In this document: positions 21,344 through 33,188 of the stretch, piece by piece | How positions within the stretch are numbered: position 1 is the first letter of the stretch | Layout of the letters: the number at the start of each line of letters is the position of its first letter | Source of the DNA: Liriodendron chinense | Lineage: Eukaryota > Streptophyta > Magnoliopsida > Magnoliales > Magnoliaceae | Direction: 5' to 3' | DNA: 64,000 bases | Assembly (NCBI GenBank): GCA_003013855.2 | Contig: ML058507.1 | Location: 5,952,001-6,016,000 of the forward strand | Position numbers and translations under genes: made by a program | Notes under the pieces: generated by a model | The model's database searches: none | Seen by the model: only the letters and a program-made list of their open reading frames with translations | What the model was told of the DNA's origin: nothing

Positions 21344-24125
21344 TGTAACGCCCCAGATTTTCGAGATTTATTTGAAACTTTTTGAAAATTCATTTTTAAT
21401 TTATTTTTTATTAATTATCGTACATTTACCGTTGATTTGCGAATAGCGGGACATCCCTAGGAAATCTGATAGGGGACCCTTTACAAAAGTTGCTTAAAAT
21501 GATCCCATAAACATCGTAGATAGATCAGATTTCAAAAATCACGCACTTTTCAGATAATTACGAAAATGCCATTGGTTAAACTTAAGTTAAGATGCCATTT
21601 TTAAATATTATAGTTTCTGACGATCACTTTCACGTAAAACCCTGGATTTAAGCATTTGGGCACATATTAACCATACACATCAAATTTCAGCCCTTAAATT
21701 ATAGTAGAAGTGATCCAATTGTCAAATCAGCCCTTAACCCTTGATTTTCATGTCCATCGAGTGAGGAAACTAGATGCTTAGTCGTAGTCGAATATTTCTC
21801 TTCATATGAGTGACTTGGATCATCTTTATCATGGACTGATAGTGTGATTTGAGTGACCCACCTTGATAAGCATCTTTCTTACGCGCGAAGTTATCCCGTT
21901 CTAGAAATTAACGAGTTACCAACTCTTCTCAAATCGAACCTTTCAATTTACCCACTTCTCACCATCAATCGCTTCTCAAATTTGGACCACTTATTATACT
22001 CATATGACTACGAGTTTACACAAAATTTGGACCCCGATCTATAATCCTACACCGTTGAACCACAAAGCCAGCACCTTCCTTTTCCGCCAAAAATTGAAAT
22101 TTCAGATCTAGGCATTTCTCACCATCAATCAACTACTAAATTTTGTACAATTGTTTGCCTATCATGACTACATATTTTTCCAAAATTTGGGCCCTGATCA
22201 TCAAACGTAGACCGTTAATTGAGATTTAACCCATTTTAGCACCCGTCGGGCCATTTTCAAGGATCGGCCAATCTAGAATGTGGATCATCAAGAAATTTAC
22301 GTATTCTGACTCTACTCTTCGAGCTTGATAAGATGAACGGATTGGAATTGATTAAAGATCACCCGAATATTGAGATTTGAGAAACCCACCTCAAGAAGTT
22401 GTTACACAAGACCTCGCGTGCACATCCTCTCCATATTTCTACTACGCACCTCCAAATCCTTCTCCTAACCCTAGCCTCCATGCCCTAGAGAAATAGAGAG
22501 AGAGAGAGAGAGAGAGTTCTTTCTCATATTTTTCCAGCGGCTAGGATCTTCTACAACCCTCTTCTTCTAAGTCCATCATAAGGTGAGGATTTTCCTTCAA
22601 GCCTTTCATTAATAATATTATGATTATCGTAAGTTTCTTTTGTGGCATGTGAAGTTGTTTTGTTTTGAATTGCTGATCCATATAACATGAAGTTTAATGT
22701 AGGATTTGTAATGAATATCGTTATATAATGATGTGATTCATTGTTTAGATTTTTGACTAAGAAGCATATGTATTTGTGTTATTTATCTTTGTGAAATCTA
22801 TGCCCTTATTTCCTTAATTTGTGTTTTACAAGTAACATTGGTTTTCATATTGTGATATGAAATATGTGTATAAGATCATCATATGGACATCCCATTATTG
22901 TATACTCTTTGTCCCTAAGTTGGTAAAATTATTCGATGTAGAGAGATGGAACCCATGAGAGGTGTCCATGATGGAAGAATATCTCTTGAATTAACTGAGA
23001 GACTGAAGTGATTGTTTGTTAATGGATCCTTACATGGACATGATGCTTGATTTGATCCATTTACATTACATGATATTTTAATGAATTTGGTCATGATGTA
23101 CAACATTGGCTTTTTGGGACATGATAAAATCATAAAACGGGACAATGAGTGGACACTAATGGTATACAAATTCTCATGAGCCGGGGTTGGTGCTATGGAC
23201 ACTAATCTCGTGCTGTCGGCCTATGCTGGGTTGCTTGCGACTCCCCATAGTGACCATTGAGCTTTATTTAAATTGGTTGTATGCGAAAACACTTAAATAA
23301 AGGTGAAATTAAAGTCATGCATTCACTTGGCTCCATGTGGGTGTACGGAATTGAGAATAGGCTAGAGCGTCCTACTTCTCCCGTACACTGTCACGTGTAG
23401 ATTTGGGCTATGAGCGTCCCGTTTCTCACGTGGTCGGGCAAAACTATGGGGTTGTGCGTCCCAGCAACCTCTGGTGACTAGTGGCTAGCATGAAGTCGTA
23501 ACAGGGAGTCTCCCACTTCATGTATTGTGATTCTAGCCGGGGTGCCTTAGTCAGAGCATGCATTCCATGCATCGCATTAACAAAGATTTTTAGTTGGTTG
23601 TTTTGATTTGATTCAATGATAATATACTGCTTGCGTTTACTCTGTACCGTAATTATTATTCTTGATTGTCTTGGAGGAAATATTCCCCACTATGATAGCG
23701 TTTAACGCTATCCCAAACACAATTTAGATGATGCAGGTGAAGATCCAGGTATTGAACCCGATTTTTAAGGAGAAGAGTTCAATGTTCGTACAATCACATG
23801 GCAGATGACGATATTGGAGAAACTTAATCGATGTTTTCATTTATTAAATGTTTCTTTTGAGTAGTTGATACATTTATGGAATTGTAATAAGTCTTCAAGA
23901 GAAGACATGGTTTTGTATTTTAATTAATCAGTATGGATATTGGTTGGTTCCCTTATTTAAACATTGATGATGACGTAGTAAGTTTGATAGAATAAGATGA
24001 TAATTGTTTCCGCCATTGTGCTTGAATGCTCTATTTTATTATTTGACAAATTAGTTATTTCATAAGTTACTTGGGAATTCGGCCGTCGTATTATACACGA
24101 GAGTCGAAAATCTCGGGTCGTTACA
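21344..24125 (+). mobile_element. Probable solo LTR (2.78 kb), Ty3-type
   Basis: Starts TGTAACGCCCCAGATTTTCG and ends AAATCTCGGGTCGTTACA, with 7-bp terminal inverted repeats TGTAACG/CGTTACA. It is flanked by a perfect 5-bp target duplication GTTTA (21339-21343, 24126-24130). Copy 2 has the uninterrupted site near 39069. No gag or pol, and no internal LTR boundary is seen, so a solo LTR from LTR-LTR recombination is the simplest reading. TGTAACGCCCC starts are common in large plant chromovirus LTRs (Tekay/Del-like, from memory). It contains a GA microsatellite at 22495-22516. Confidence 0.8.
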
Positions 24126-25245
24126 GTTTAATCACAAGATAGAGCACTCAGAGCTCATATGAAGATGGACTTACTCTCTCTTAATCTTTAGATGTTTAGG
24201 CGCATTGACCTTAGGTAGATCCTTCATTTAAACCTTTCTAAAGATCTTATTAGGTGGAATTCCTCTAGGCAATCAACTCCTACTAGTCGTAGAGAATTTA
24301 TACAATCTCCTATTACCTTGGGCATCTCAAGAGCATCACATGTGAGGTGATTGATCAGTGGAGCTAAGGCATTGACAACATAGCGGCAACACAATCAGGG
24401 GAGCATAGGGGAGCTAATTAAATCACGAGAGAACCGAGATCAAGCAGCCCAACAAGGCGTTATATAAGGATCTCAATCGGATAAGTAAGTTGTCATTTTA
24501 GGAGTCTTAGCACTCGTTCCTTTTGGGATGATTGAGTGTAAAGTTAAGGCTGATGGTTGTCCTACTTAAAACCACGTAGGGTCGTTTGGCAATCATTGAC
24601 ACATTAGTCGGGCCTAAACAAGTCTCGAATGAGAGCCACCAATACTAGTGTATACGTGTAAGTTGGGAGGAACCTGTAAACTTCTAGGTTGAGAGATAAA
24701 ACTTCAAAATCTACATTCAGGTTTAGAGGTAAACATATACAAAAACCTCCATGTAAAGGTTAAGAGGTAAACCTGATTTAAAACCTCCGTTATAGTGAAA
24801 TCCGGTGTGCTCGAGGAATGAGTACGTGAGTTGGGAATGGAGTGACAAGTAGTCGAACCACTATACATGCTTGTGTTTGAGATTGTCATTTGAGTTATTT
24901 CTATTCATGCATTGTCTTTAATTGTTAATTTCATGAATGCTTGAATGGAATGTATGTTATGCATTGATAAGTAGATTCTCATACACATCTTGTAGTTTCA
25001 CTTATAGACTAGGTGTTTGTTTAATATATCATTTGTAATTTAGACATGCATATGGATTAGTTGTTTGATTATTATCTCTTTATAATCTATATGCTTACGC
25101 TAGGTTGTTTAATTGCTTATCTTTACTAGCCTTTGTGATTGGACATAGTTAAGCGTGAAAGTTAAGTGTTCTTACTTAATTAGTTTATAATTGCTAATTA
25201 ATTTAATTAGACTAAGTTTTAAAATAATTTATAAATGATCCTAAT

Positions 25246-25246
<1 letters not shown>

Positions 25247-25281
<35 letters not shown>
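25247..25281 (+). repeat. 35-base poly-C run inside an LTR
   Basis: 35 consecutive C, then T, CCC. The homologous tract in copy 2 LTRs is only 9 C (5' LTR, near 36280) and 7 C (3' LTR, near 40189). The poly-Pro ORF here is a repeat by-product. Confidence 0.9.
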
Positions 25282-25284
<3 letters not shown>

Positions 25285-25368
25285 CGGACTTAGCCATAGT
25301 TCTACAAGCTCTACCAAGCTTCCGCTTATAAGCGTAGGGTGTCGTGTTAGACAACCGACGCAATTTCA

Positions 25369-25590
25369 TATAGTTCTTGCACAGTTGTCATCCTCATCCC
25401 ATTTTTTACATATACCCAATAACTCAATTCATGAAGATTAGATGACCTTTTTTTATTGATCACATAATCCACGTGTAAAGTAGTGAAATAGAAAAACATT
25501 TTCTGCCTCTACCTTTTATAGTGCGACCCGTCAAAGGTTTTCAACCAAATTGACTTAGTATCATTAGATAATTTTTCTAGTGCAACAGGG
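25369..25590 (-). pseudogene. Copia gag, N-terminal part, minus strand
   Basis: Minus-strand translation reads KSIWLKTFDGSHYKR, a stop where W is expected (TAG for TGG), RQKMFFYFTTLHVDYVINKK, and MRMTTVQEL. This is the usual Copia gag opening (F.G.NF.RW..KM..YL). It is separated from its continuation at 16893 by the TR-GAG element. The premature stop shows decay before or after duplication; the same TAG is in copy 2 ('ctatt...accttttatag'). Confidence 0.75.
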
Positions 25591-26324
25591 GGCCATATCT
25601 CAAACTTTTTTTAAATAACTTGGAAAATAAACTCGAAAAAAAAAATATGACCTGAATATGAAAGAGCAAGGAGGAAGACTGATACAAATTTTCTACTGTG
25701 GTGAGGTGCGAACGTCGTCGCTTTCTTTGAGATAGTTTGTGCCTCTCAGTTAGTATGGCAGTGCAGAGACCGAGGATGAACCCAACATCTAAACTTCGTG
25801 ATCGTAGTATTTTTGTATGCCCCAAAAAGGTTTAAAAAAATATTGTATTTTCGTCTAAGGATATTGCGTGGGAATGCAGTGTATTCAAACAAACCAAGCA
25901 AGACATTTTCATAAACTTAGGGAGTGACCGTTTCCACAAGGGTCTTAACCACAAAATGATCATGCATTTTTAACCATTGCCAGAGGCATTTGACGGGCCA
26001 TGAATTATAGACCTATTTCTCACAATAAAAAAGGTTCGATTTAATGGGCCACATCAAAGTGCACATGAAAAAAGGTTTTAAACATCCAACCATTTAATAG
26101 AAATTCAAAAATTAATTTTGAATAATATAATTTATAAAAAATTAATTAAAAAAGGATAAAACCACGCTTATAAAGACCTCTATAAAGGGTCTAGATCAAG
26201 CCATATGAGGTTGAATCCCTAAAAGAGTATACAGATGCACATGCTCAATTATAGGTTTCTGGACCAGTTTTCGCTATCGGGTTAGGCTTGAGCGTACATA
26301 TGGTCTTGGGTACTTAACATTTTA
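25591..26324. other. Unclassified sequence between Copia gag and the second LTR insertion
   Basis: Shared with copy 2 (40510-41310). Compared with copy 2 it lacks about 66 bp near 25759, deleted between GTGCA repeats. The minus strand carries a weak Arg/Ser-rich ORF without recognisable domain. It may be leader or LTR sequence of the minus-strand Copia, but I could not find a convincing LTR end. Confidence 0.4.
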
Positions 26325-28339
26325 TAAAGTGTCACGCCCCAAACCCGGGGACCGGGCTCACTAAATTCCCGATCGCCGACCTTGGTGCCAACAGCCTCCG
26401 TAGTACCCCATTCTCGACTCCTGGCTCTCATGTGCCAGGTTCCGATCCGGGATCCTACCAGGAGGATTTTCAGGGTAATTTTTTTTTTATATGAGCATAA
26501 TCAAAACCATAAACATCATCAAATATCCACTAATAAGTTTGTTGAGTACAGTGCTGGAAAGAAAAATACAACATGAAGCAGAAGTCCAAAATATCAGGTA
26601 CATAAACCGCGCTCAACGCTACTGATAAGCTCTAGTACCTGCAGTGTAAACAAACGCGCATGAGCTTCCTACGAAGCCCAGTAGAGTGCGTGTGTGCGCG
26701 TGTGATGCATATGACAAGTATACAGATATCAGAGTAAGCGAAAGTAGTAGAGGGCTAAGTTACTAAGTTTATGAATGCTATCAGCCATCCCAAGGCTATG
26801 CGATGCAAGGGCCTACATGACCGAGTGTTACATGCTAGAGATGCAATTCAAACATGTCAATCCTCAACTGATCCACATATATCAAAATAGTTCTCATCTG
26901 GGACATCACCGGGGTCTAGTATACTCTAATATTGGCCGCCGCACATCGCGCGCGTAACCAAGCGAGTAGAAAAGACCTCACTATCCGCCTCGTCAGTGGT
27001 ATGCCAAGGCCCACCCGGCTCGCTGATAGCGGACCCATTCCATGAGCTGGTCAGACTCGACCTAGCTTACAGCCCACTTCACCCGGGCGGATAAGGTCAC
27101 ACCCCTTTCCAACCGACCTCGACACAGTGGGAGACGCGGCCTACTGGTATTTGGCACACGGGCGCTCATGTTATCCACTCGGTCTCGACACTGGAGCATC
27201 CTACTGGTACCACAGGGTTTAGGGACTTTCACCCAAGGACATTCATAGCGCCCACGTACTAGAACAAGTTTTCGGTGTCCAATACTGCCAACCATGATGT
27301 GACTATGGTGGCCACCACCCTGATGCTGCTAGGGTGTGAAAGAGATCATGACATACGTAATGCGAAATGCATGAATCATACAATCCAAATCATGCACCAA
27401 CTTACGCATACTGCGCAATCATGTGGGGCGACCCTGTCTCGCACGGGTCCCCTAAGTATAACAAGCCAACTAGCATATGCTATGGTTAATCATGATCCAT
27501 AACAGGCATACAAATGATGCGTATGGGCATATGAATGAGCATGATATTCATTATACTAAGCATGTTATCAGTGTGACATATCAGGCTAATCATACTAGCA
27601 TGTTACCGATCGTATCATGTAACATTGGCCTTAAAAGGCCCAATATATATATGGAGAGTGGGACCCGAACCATGGATCCCATTGGAAATGTAAAAGTCTT
27701 CGTGGCATAGCCCACTTGAGACCACATCGGCCCCATACTTGGGCCTGCACATACAAGGTAGGTCGACAAAATATGTGAACGGCATGGATAAATCATATAT
27801 ATAAAAAAGAAACCATGGTGGGCATCAATGACCACTATTCCCTATGGGTGTGGTCCATCTAACATCTGAATTTGCCTCTTTTTTTGGGCCGTATCTAAAA
27901 TAATATAGAAAAATAGATAGGCATCATGAATAAAACAGATATTTGCGTTCTCTCCTTCGTCCATGTCCATGTGATCTTATGAACAGATTGGATGGCAAAT
28001 AAACATCACTGTAGAACCTGAAAGGGTTTCAACGTTTGAAGTCATCATCCCCACTGTGGCATGGTCCACTTGACATTAGGATATGCTTAAATTTTGGGCC
28101 CAGCCACTTATGAATAGGTTGGGTGACAAATAAACATCATTGTAGGACTGGGAAGGTTTCAATGGTGGAGATCATTATCCCCATTGTTGTCCCGTGGCAT
28201 GGCCCACTTGCCATTTGGATATGCTGAAGTTTTGGGCTCAGCCACTAAAAATGAGCTTGGAAAAACATATGGAAGGAATAGCTAAGGCACATACATGCTA
28301 GGTGGGCCCAGTGAGTGGGGCCCATTGACAATGCCCATG

Positions 28340-29705
28340 TAGCCTAAGCTGCTGGGCAGCAGCGTCCCCTGGACGCTGTCTGTCCAGCAGCAGCATCAGC
28401 ATATTAATTTTTTTATTATTATTATTATTATTTTTTTATACTCTCAACAAGTATGGCCCACAGGAGTTTCCAATCAAGCCCATACTTTTGCCCTCCCTTC
28501 CTTCGTGCATGTGTGAACTTATGAACAGGTTGGATCTCAAATAAACATCATGGTGGGCATAAGAAGGTTTTGATGGTAGGGTCACTGTCCCTACTGTTTT
28601 CTGTGGTGGGGCCCCCTTAAGACTTGGATCTGACTCATTCTTGGGGTCATGCCCTAAAATGATCTCCCCAAAAGGATGGACGGTGTGGATACAGCACATG
28701 CAACATGGTGGGACCCAAGAGTGGGCCACCAACTGGCCGAGCAGCGTACCTGGACGCTGGTACGCCCAGCGTCAGGCTCTGCCTCTTCTCCTTATTTTTT
28801 TTTTCTTTTTTTTTTCTTGAGTTCATATCAGGTGGGGCCCACAGGGGTCTGATCCACTCCGTTCATCAGGTTCCCCATCTCATGAGCGACCCAATAAGCC
28901 CAATATTGGGTATGCAAATCGGTCTATAAACATTAAGGTGGGCCAAATGATTTCTGACAGTAAAAATCATTGTTTCCACTGTTTTAAACGGTGCGGTCTA
29001 CTTAAGATTTGGATCGGTTTCAAATTTTGGCCCTGCCCATAAAAATGATCTGGGAAAAGCGATGGACGGCGTGGATGGAACACAAACATCAAGGTGGGTC
29101 CCATGAGTGGGGACCCCAGTACATTGTCCAAGTGACGCTGGACGTTCCAGCGTCAGAACGTCCAGACGCTGGACGTCCAGTGACTTTACATAAAAAAAAA
29201 TTGTTTCTTTTTTTTTTTTGTTTTCTTGTGGTCATTTCATGTGGGGCCCACTTAGGGACGATCCACCTCCTTCATCATGTTCCCCAGGTCGTTGGGGTCC
29301 TAACAAGCCCAATATTGGGCAGGGGATGTGGTCCACAAACATCACAGTGGGCCTAAGAAGTATCAACAGTAGACTTCATCAGCCCCACTGTTTTCAATGG
29401 TGTGGTCCACCTGAGATCTGGATCTTCTTCATTTTTGGCTTTCAGCCATAAAATGGGATGGAGAAACAGCTGGACGGCGTGGATTGCATGCATACATCAA
29501 GGTGGGTCCCACGTGTGGGGCCTGCTCAACGCCCAAAGGGCTGCCCCTGCTGGGCAGCAGCGTCCTCTGGACGCTGGCTGTCCAGCGGGTAGCCTTTCTC
29601 TTCCTTTTATTATTATGATTATTATTATTATTATTATAATAGGAAGGTGGGGCCCATTCATGGATGATCCAATCCATTCATCTAACTGTCCATCGCAAGG
29701 TGGGC
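28340..29705. repeat. About 400-bp tandem array with palindromic GACGCTGG blocks
   Basis: Four GC-rich blocks of GACGCTGGACGTCCAGCG-like palindromes lie near 28350, 28740, 29132 and 29560, about 390-425 bp apart. Each is followed by a T-rich or ATT-rich tract, then 'ggtggggcccac', 'cccaatattggg' and 'gatggacggcgtggat' modules. Units are diverged. Older related half-units (about 120 bp) occur at 27970-28230. Confidence 0.7.
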
Positions 29706-29865
29706 CCAAAAGAAAACAAAGAAAATGAAGTAAATTAACAAAAATGGGGGTTTATGCCCCTTGCACTCACCTCGATGGATGGTTGCATGGTTGGATTGGA
29801 TCGGGTTAACGATCGGACGATCCGGATGATGGTTGGGGTCCTCCAAGCTTGGATCTACACCCTCA

Positions 29866-30165
29866 ATCTCTCTAATCTCTCTCTACTTCTCTCAAATCTC
29901 CCTCTTCTCTCAAATCTTTCTCTTTCTCTCTCCTCTCAAATCTCTTTCTCTCTCAAAATGGGAAGGTGAGGAAGCCTCCTCTCCCCCTACGTATGGTATT
30001 GTATGAGGGGAGAGAGAGAGAAGGAATCATGGGTGATGATGGCTAGCATGGGAGAGAGGGATGGGGGGTATGGTGTGAGGGTTCACTTTGGAAGGAGAGA
30101 GAGGGATGGGGGGTATGAGGTGTGTAGGGTAGGGGTATGGGTAGAGGTATGGGTGAGGTGATGAT
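29866..30165. repeat. Pyrimidine tract and GGTATGGG-type repeats within the LTR
   Basis: 29866-29955 is a CT-rich run of 'tctctcaaatctc' units. 30055-30165 repeats 'gagagagggatggggggtat' twice, then 'ggtatggg' units. Ser/Leu and Pro/His ORFs across them are artefacts of composition. Confidence 0.7.
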
Positions 30166-30471
30166 GATGGATTTGATTGATGTGACATGGTCTTGGAATT
30201 TGTGCAAGTGGGGCCCACGACACACGCACGTTGCGCGGCTCACCTCGGATTACGCAATTGATTATAACTTTCACACCGGGTATCTCAATGGGGCGTGCCG
30301 CGCGACGTTGGAATCGCAGCGCCTATGCGGTCGCCGAGGTATAGGTCTTGGGTCGATGCGGTACTAAAACAGGGTCGCGATCAAGGCTCGCTAATCTAAT
30401 CCGTCCGGGACGTACCGGCACCGGAAATTAAGCGTACGGAGGGCAAATAAGGGTACGGGTCTTACATAAAG

Positions 30472-32745
30472 GCTATGTGGAGAGATCTTATATAAGCTTA
30501 TTGCATTTTTCCCATCCATCCAATGTGGGACTATTTTTTTTCAAAATGAGTCGGCACAAAAGCACTACAAGACAAAACACAAAAAACTAACAAAAGCTTT
30601 TTTTCTTTCTTTTCTCTTATTTTATTTAAAATATTTTAACACATCTACATTTTCTTTTGCTATCCTTACTTATCTTTGGATTTAGGAACAGATTTACTAG
30701 AACATGGGTGCTCCCTTTACTCGGAGTCTTTCCTCACTCCAAACTATTCGATCCTATGTGGACAACTCAGAAGACCTCGTCTCTTCTTTACTAAGAAAAC
30801 TTTATTTTTTGCCCTTGTATGACATATTTGGAGGGAATGAAATGTCCATATTTTTATAAAAAAAAATCATAAAGGAAATAGCCCTTAAGCTTATTTTGGA
30901 GGAGATACGATCGAAGGCAATCTTTGTCTTTGGTCCTGTTGCGCAATCTGTGCCTGCACATATCTCAAATGCTTGAGATCTTCCAACTTCTTATTTCTCG
31001 ATCCATAGGCTTTTCCTATACCATTTGAATAGTGTCAAACCTAGAAGAGGTGTTTGAACTCTCTTTTGCACTAGAATAAACCCTTTTAAAATTGGGCCTT
31101 TGCTCTCCCCTTCCTCCAGAGCTACTCGAGGTGCTATTTCTGAGACCACCAATTAAGAGCTTAGAGATCAATACTTGTATTTTGTATTCTTTTGGTCTTA
31201 CAGATTCAGCTTTGCTAATATCCGAGATTTCACTGTCAAAGTCCAAAATATGGAGTTGCATGCTTTGATATCTTGCATTGAAAAATCTCCATGGCTTATG
31301 AAACTTTTAACATAATAAGCTCGTCTTCATTCAAGCCGCCTTGGAATCAGGTACTTATCTCTAGGTTGTTTGGTATGCCTTCTGACTAGATTCCTCTTAT
31401 TTTATCATTCACCAAGCTCGTTGCCTCATCATTAGCAGATCTATGCTTCTAGTTCTTTGCCTCCTCCCTTCTTTGTAAGTGTCCCAACTTCTTAGTATTT
31501 TCTTGCCCTGGTCTGGGGTTTTTTACTTTTTGCTTCCTTGGCCAGAGTGCGAAGTCCTACTATGGTCCTTGGCTCGAGGTGTAAGCTTTCTTCTTTTTCT
31601 TTTCTTTTTTGCTTCTCTGGTGTGAGTTTTCCCCCATTGCTCTCAGTTTTTTGCAATTTTTAGGCTACTGGCTCTTTGGAATTAATAAAATTTGCTTATC
31701 TTCCCAAAAGAATTATTAGAATTCACCTGCAACCCACCTAATGATTCAATCAGAAATATGTTTTGTTAGTGTGGTTATCATGGATGGGTTTATATATTTA
31801 ATAAATTGGATGTTATACACAAGACGTGGGCCCCAAAATTTTCTACTTTACTACTTTTTTAAACAAAAATAATACACAAGAATACTTTAATAACTATCAT
31901 TATAAAAAAAAACATTCCCTAAGTAGTTTGATTTATAGAATAATTATTTGGCAAATATGGCATTGGTGAGGAATTTTTTCATAAAAATCATGCAAATGAG
32001 TTTATTTAAACTTTTAAATCAAAATCATAATAGTTTCCTGATAATCTTGAAAAAAGAAAAAAAACCCACCAAGAATTTGTAAATGTCACAATTCAATCAT
32101 GATAATATCATTTGATGATTTTTCTGTGAAAATATCATGAGTTTTCCAAAATATTGGGGATATTCGTGACAATGATAATTGGGGCCATTAGTTTGGCAAT
32201 CTTGATTGTTAGTCTGTTAAGCCACACCAATGATGGAAATGGTTGCACTTGCATTCCTTTCACGTTGAGTTATAAATAAACTTAATTGCAAATGTGGGCC
32301 CAAACACTCAACTTTGCTTACGAAATCACAATTTGACTATTTTAATATAAGACCACTGCTTGAAATCCAATTCTAATGTCTAAGTGGTCATTTGATTGAT
32401 GAGAAACTGTTCTAATCAATGATAAATTGATGCACATGGGCAAAAATGGTCATTTGATTTATGGTAAACAGTGGTAGTTAGAATCAATGTGAAATGGAAT
32501 ACAGTAAAATCATGTGAATCGGAATCCGCTCAAAAGATCAAGAATTAGACGTAAATGCCAGAAACTGTCGGATTTTTTTTAAGTGGACCCACTTTTGTAG
32601 CTGACTCGAGGCTTAAAAATACCTTATTTTTTGCTAAAGTATATATTTTAATGGGCTTATTACAATTATTATGTCAAATGTTGCATATACTAATTGGGGT
32701 ATTAAAATTGATTTATTTAATGTATTCCAATCAAAGGCATCCATC
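30472..32745. other. Unclassified part of duplication copy 1
   Basis: Matches 41316-43530 in copy 2. It contains 'ccatccatccaatgtgggac' (30510), a phrase often seen in plant LTR promoters, and 'aataaaatttgcttatcttc' near 31690, like the 3' end of a LINE or other polyadenylated element. Copy 1 has about 85 bp near 32215-32300 that copy 2 lacks. No host gene is recognised. Confidence 0.45.
31016..31261 (-). pseudogene. Unrecognised ORF fragment conserved in both duplication copies
   Basis: 82 codons on the minus strand, with MQLHILDFDSEISDISKAES, then a Ser-rich SSSSGGRGEQRPNF patch. Open frame continues upstream as PWRFFNARYQS, so the fragment is part of a longer broken protein. The homologue at 41838-42107 differs by several substitutions and a one-base indel after RPNF that changes the C-terminal frame. 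I do not recognise the family. It could be a piece of a transposon protein. Confidence 0.35.
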
Positions 32746-33188
32746 AGATTATTTCATATCGCACATGTCATGTTAAATTAGTCTTAATAACCCATTATTC
32801 ATTTCTACACGGGAAAGGGTTTTCTACTCACCTTAGATGTGAACAAGATTCACACTTCTTAAATTCATTATTTCCTAAAGTAGGAATTATTCCATTTACT
32901 ATCATATTTTTAATGGATTTAACACTCACATAACCTAATCTACCATGCCATAAAGAGATATTACGTACCATTTAAACAAGAGAAGCTTTATTCATTTCAA
33001 CATTCAGCTTAAACAAGTCATGTTCATGATTTACATAGCGATTTCCAACATAATATCTATTTTTGTAACAATAATTGGATATGATTTAAAAACCTGTTTC
33101 AAACCAACCTTGTTCAAAATATAAACTGAGACTAAATTCTTGTACATGTTCGATACATGAAGAACATTGGCGAATGAAATAACTGTGA
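32746..33188 (-). pseudogene. Copia pre-integrase fragment, copy 2
   Basis: Minus strand reads ISFANVLHVSNMYKNLVSVY then ILNKVGLKQVFKSYPIIVTK, the Copia segment preceding the GAG-pre-integrase domain, with later stops. It is cut at 32746 by the duplication junction, so no integrase core follows. Confidence 0.75.

Larger units (their letters stand above)
16899..25368 (+). mobile_element. Gag-only LTR retrotransposon (TR-GAG type), copy 1
   Basis: Flanked by TATAG (16894-16898 and 25369-25373) inside minus-strand Copia gag. The 5' LTR is 16899-18660 (end deleted), the internal region has only a Copia-type gag, and the 3' LTR starts at 20572 and ends at 25368 after interruption by the insertion at 21344-24125. 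There is no protease, integrase or RT between gag and the polypurine tract, the layout described for TR-GAG elements. A deletion at 18660 fused the LTR to the leader and removed the LTR end and primer-binding site that copy 2 retains. Confidence 0.85.
20572..25368 (+). repeat. 3' LTR of TR-GAG copy 1, split by an LTR insertion
   Basis: LTR parts are 20572-21343 and 24131-25368, about 2.0 kb together. The same LTR in copy 2 (38311-40280) is uninterrupted. It ends GACGCAATTTCA before TATAG. A 35-C run lies near its end. The GACCGGTCG motif cluster is at 20925-21180. Confidence 0.85.
26330..30466 (+). mobile_element. Probable solo LTR (4.14 kb) with internal tandem array
   Basis: Starts TGTCACGCCCCAAACCCGGG and ends GGGTACGGGTCTTACA. 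It is flanked by a perfect 5-bp target duplication TAAAG (26325-26329, 30467-30471). Copy 2 retains the empty site with a single TAAAG (near 41313). TG..CA ends and the 5-bp duplication mark it as LTR-derived. No gag/pol domain was found in any frame. At 4.1 kb it would be a very long LTR, so a non-coding large element whose own LTRs I failed to see remains possible. Confidence 0.7.
15220..32745. repeat. Copy 1 of a tandem segmental duplication
   Basis: This block is repeated in the same order and orientation at 32746-43530. Without the two LTR insertions at 21344-24125 and 26330-30466 and their target repeats it is about 10.6 kb, against about 10.8 kb for copy 2. The left edge AGATTATTTCATATCGC (15220) equals the start of copy 2, and the right edge CATCC ATC joins copy 2 at 32746. 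AGATT is shared by all three boundaries (15220, 32746, 43531). All nested insertions except the two LTRs are shared. Confidence 0.9.

Noticed and set aside
21344..24125. DNA transposon with 7-bp TIR
   Set aside because: TG..CA ends plus a 5-bp duplication are the LTR signature; there is no transposase.
25235..25441. Poly-proline ORF
   Set aside because: Created by the 35-C homopolymer inside an LTR; the sister LTRs lack it.
28340..29705. CRISPR-like spaced palindromes
   Set aside because: This is a plant nuclear context; spacing is about 400 bp and the repeats are diverged modules of an LTR.
30880..31740. Possible endogenous pararetrovirus fragment
   Set aside because: The unknown ORF shows no movement protein, coat zinc finger or RT motif that I can recognise.
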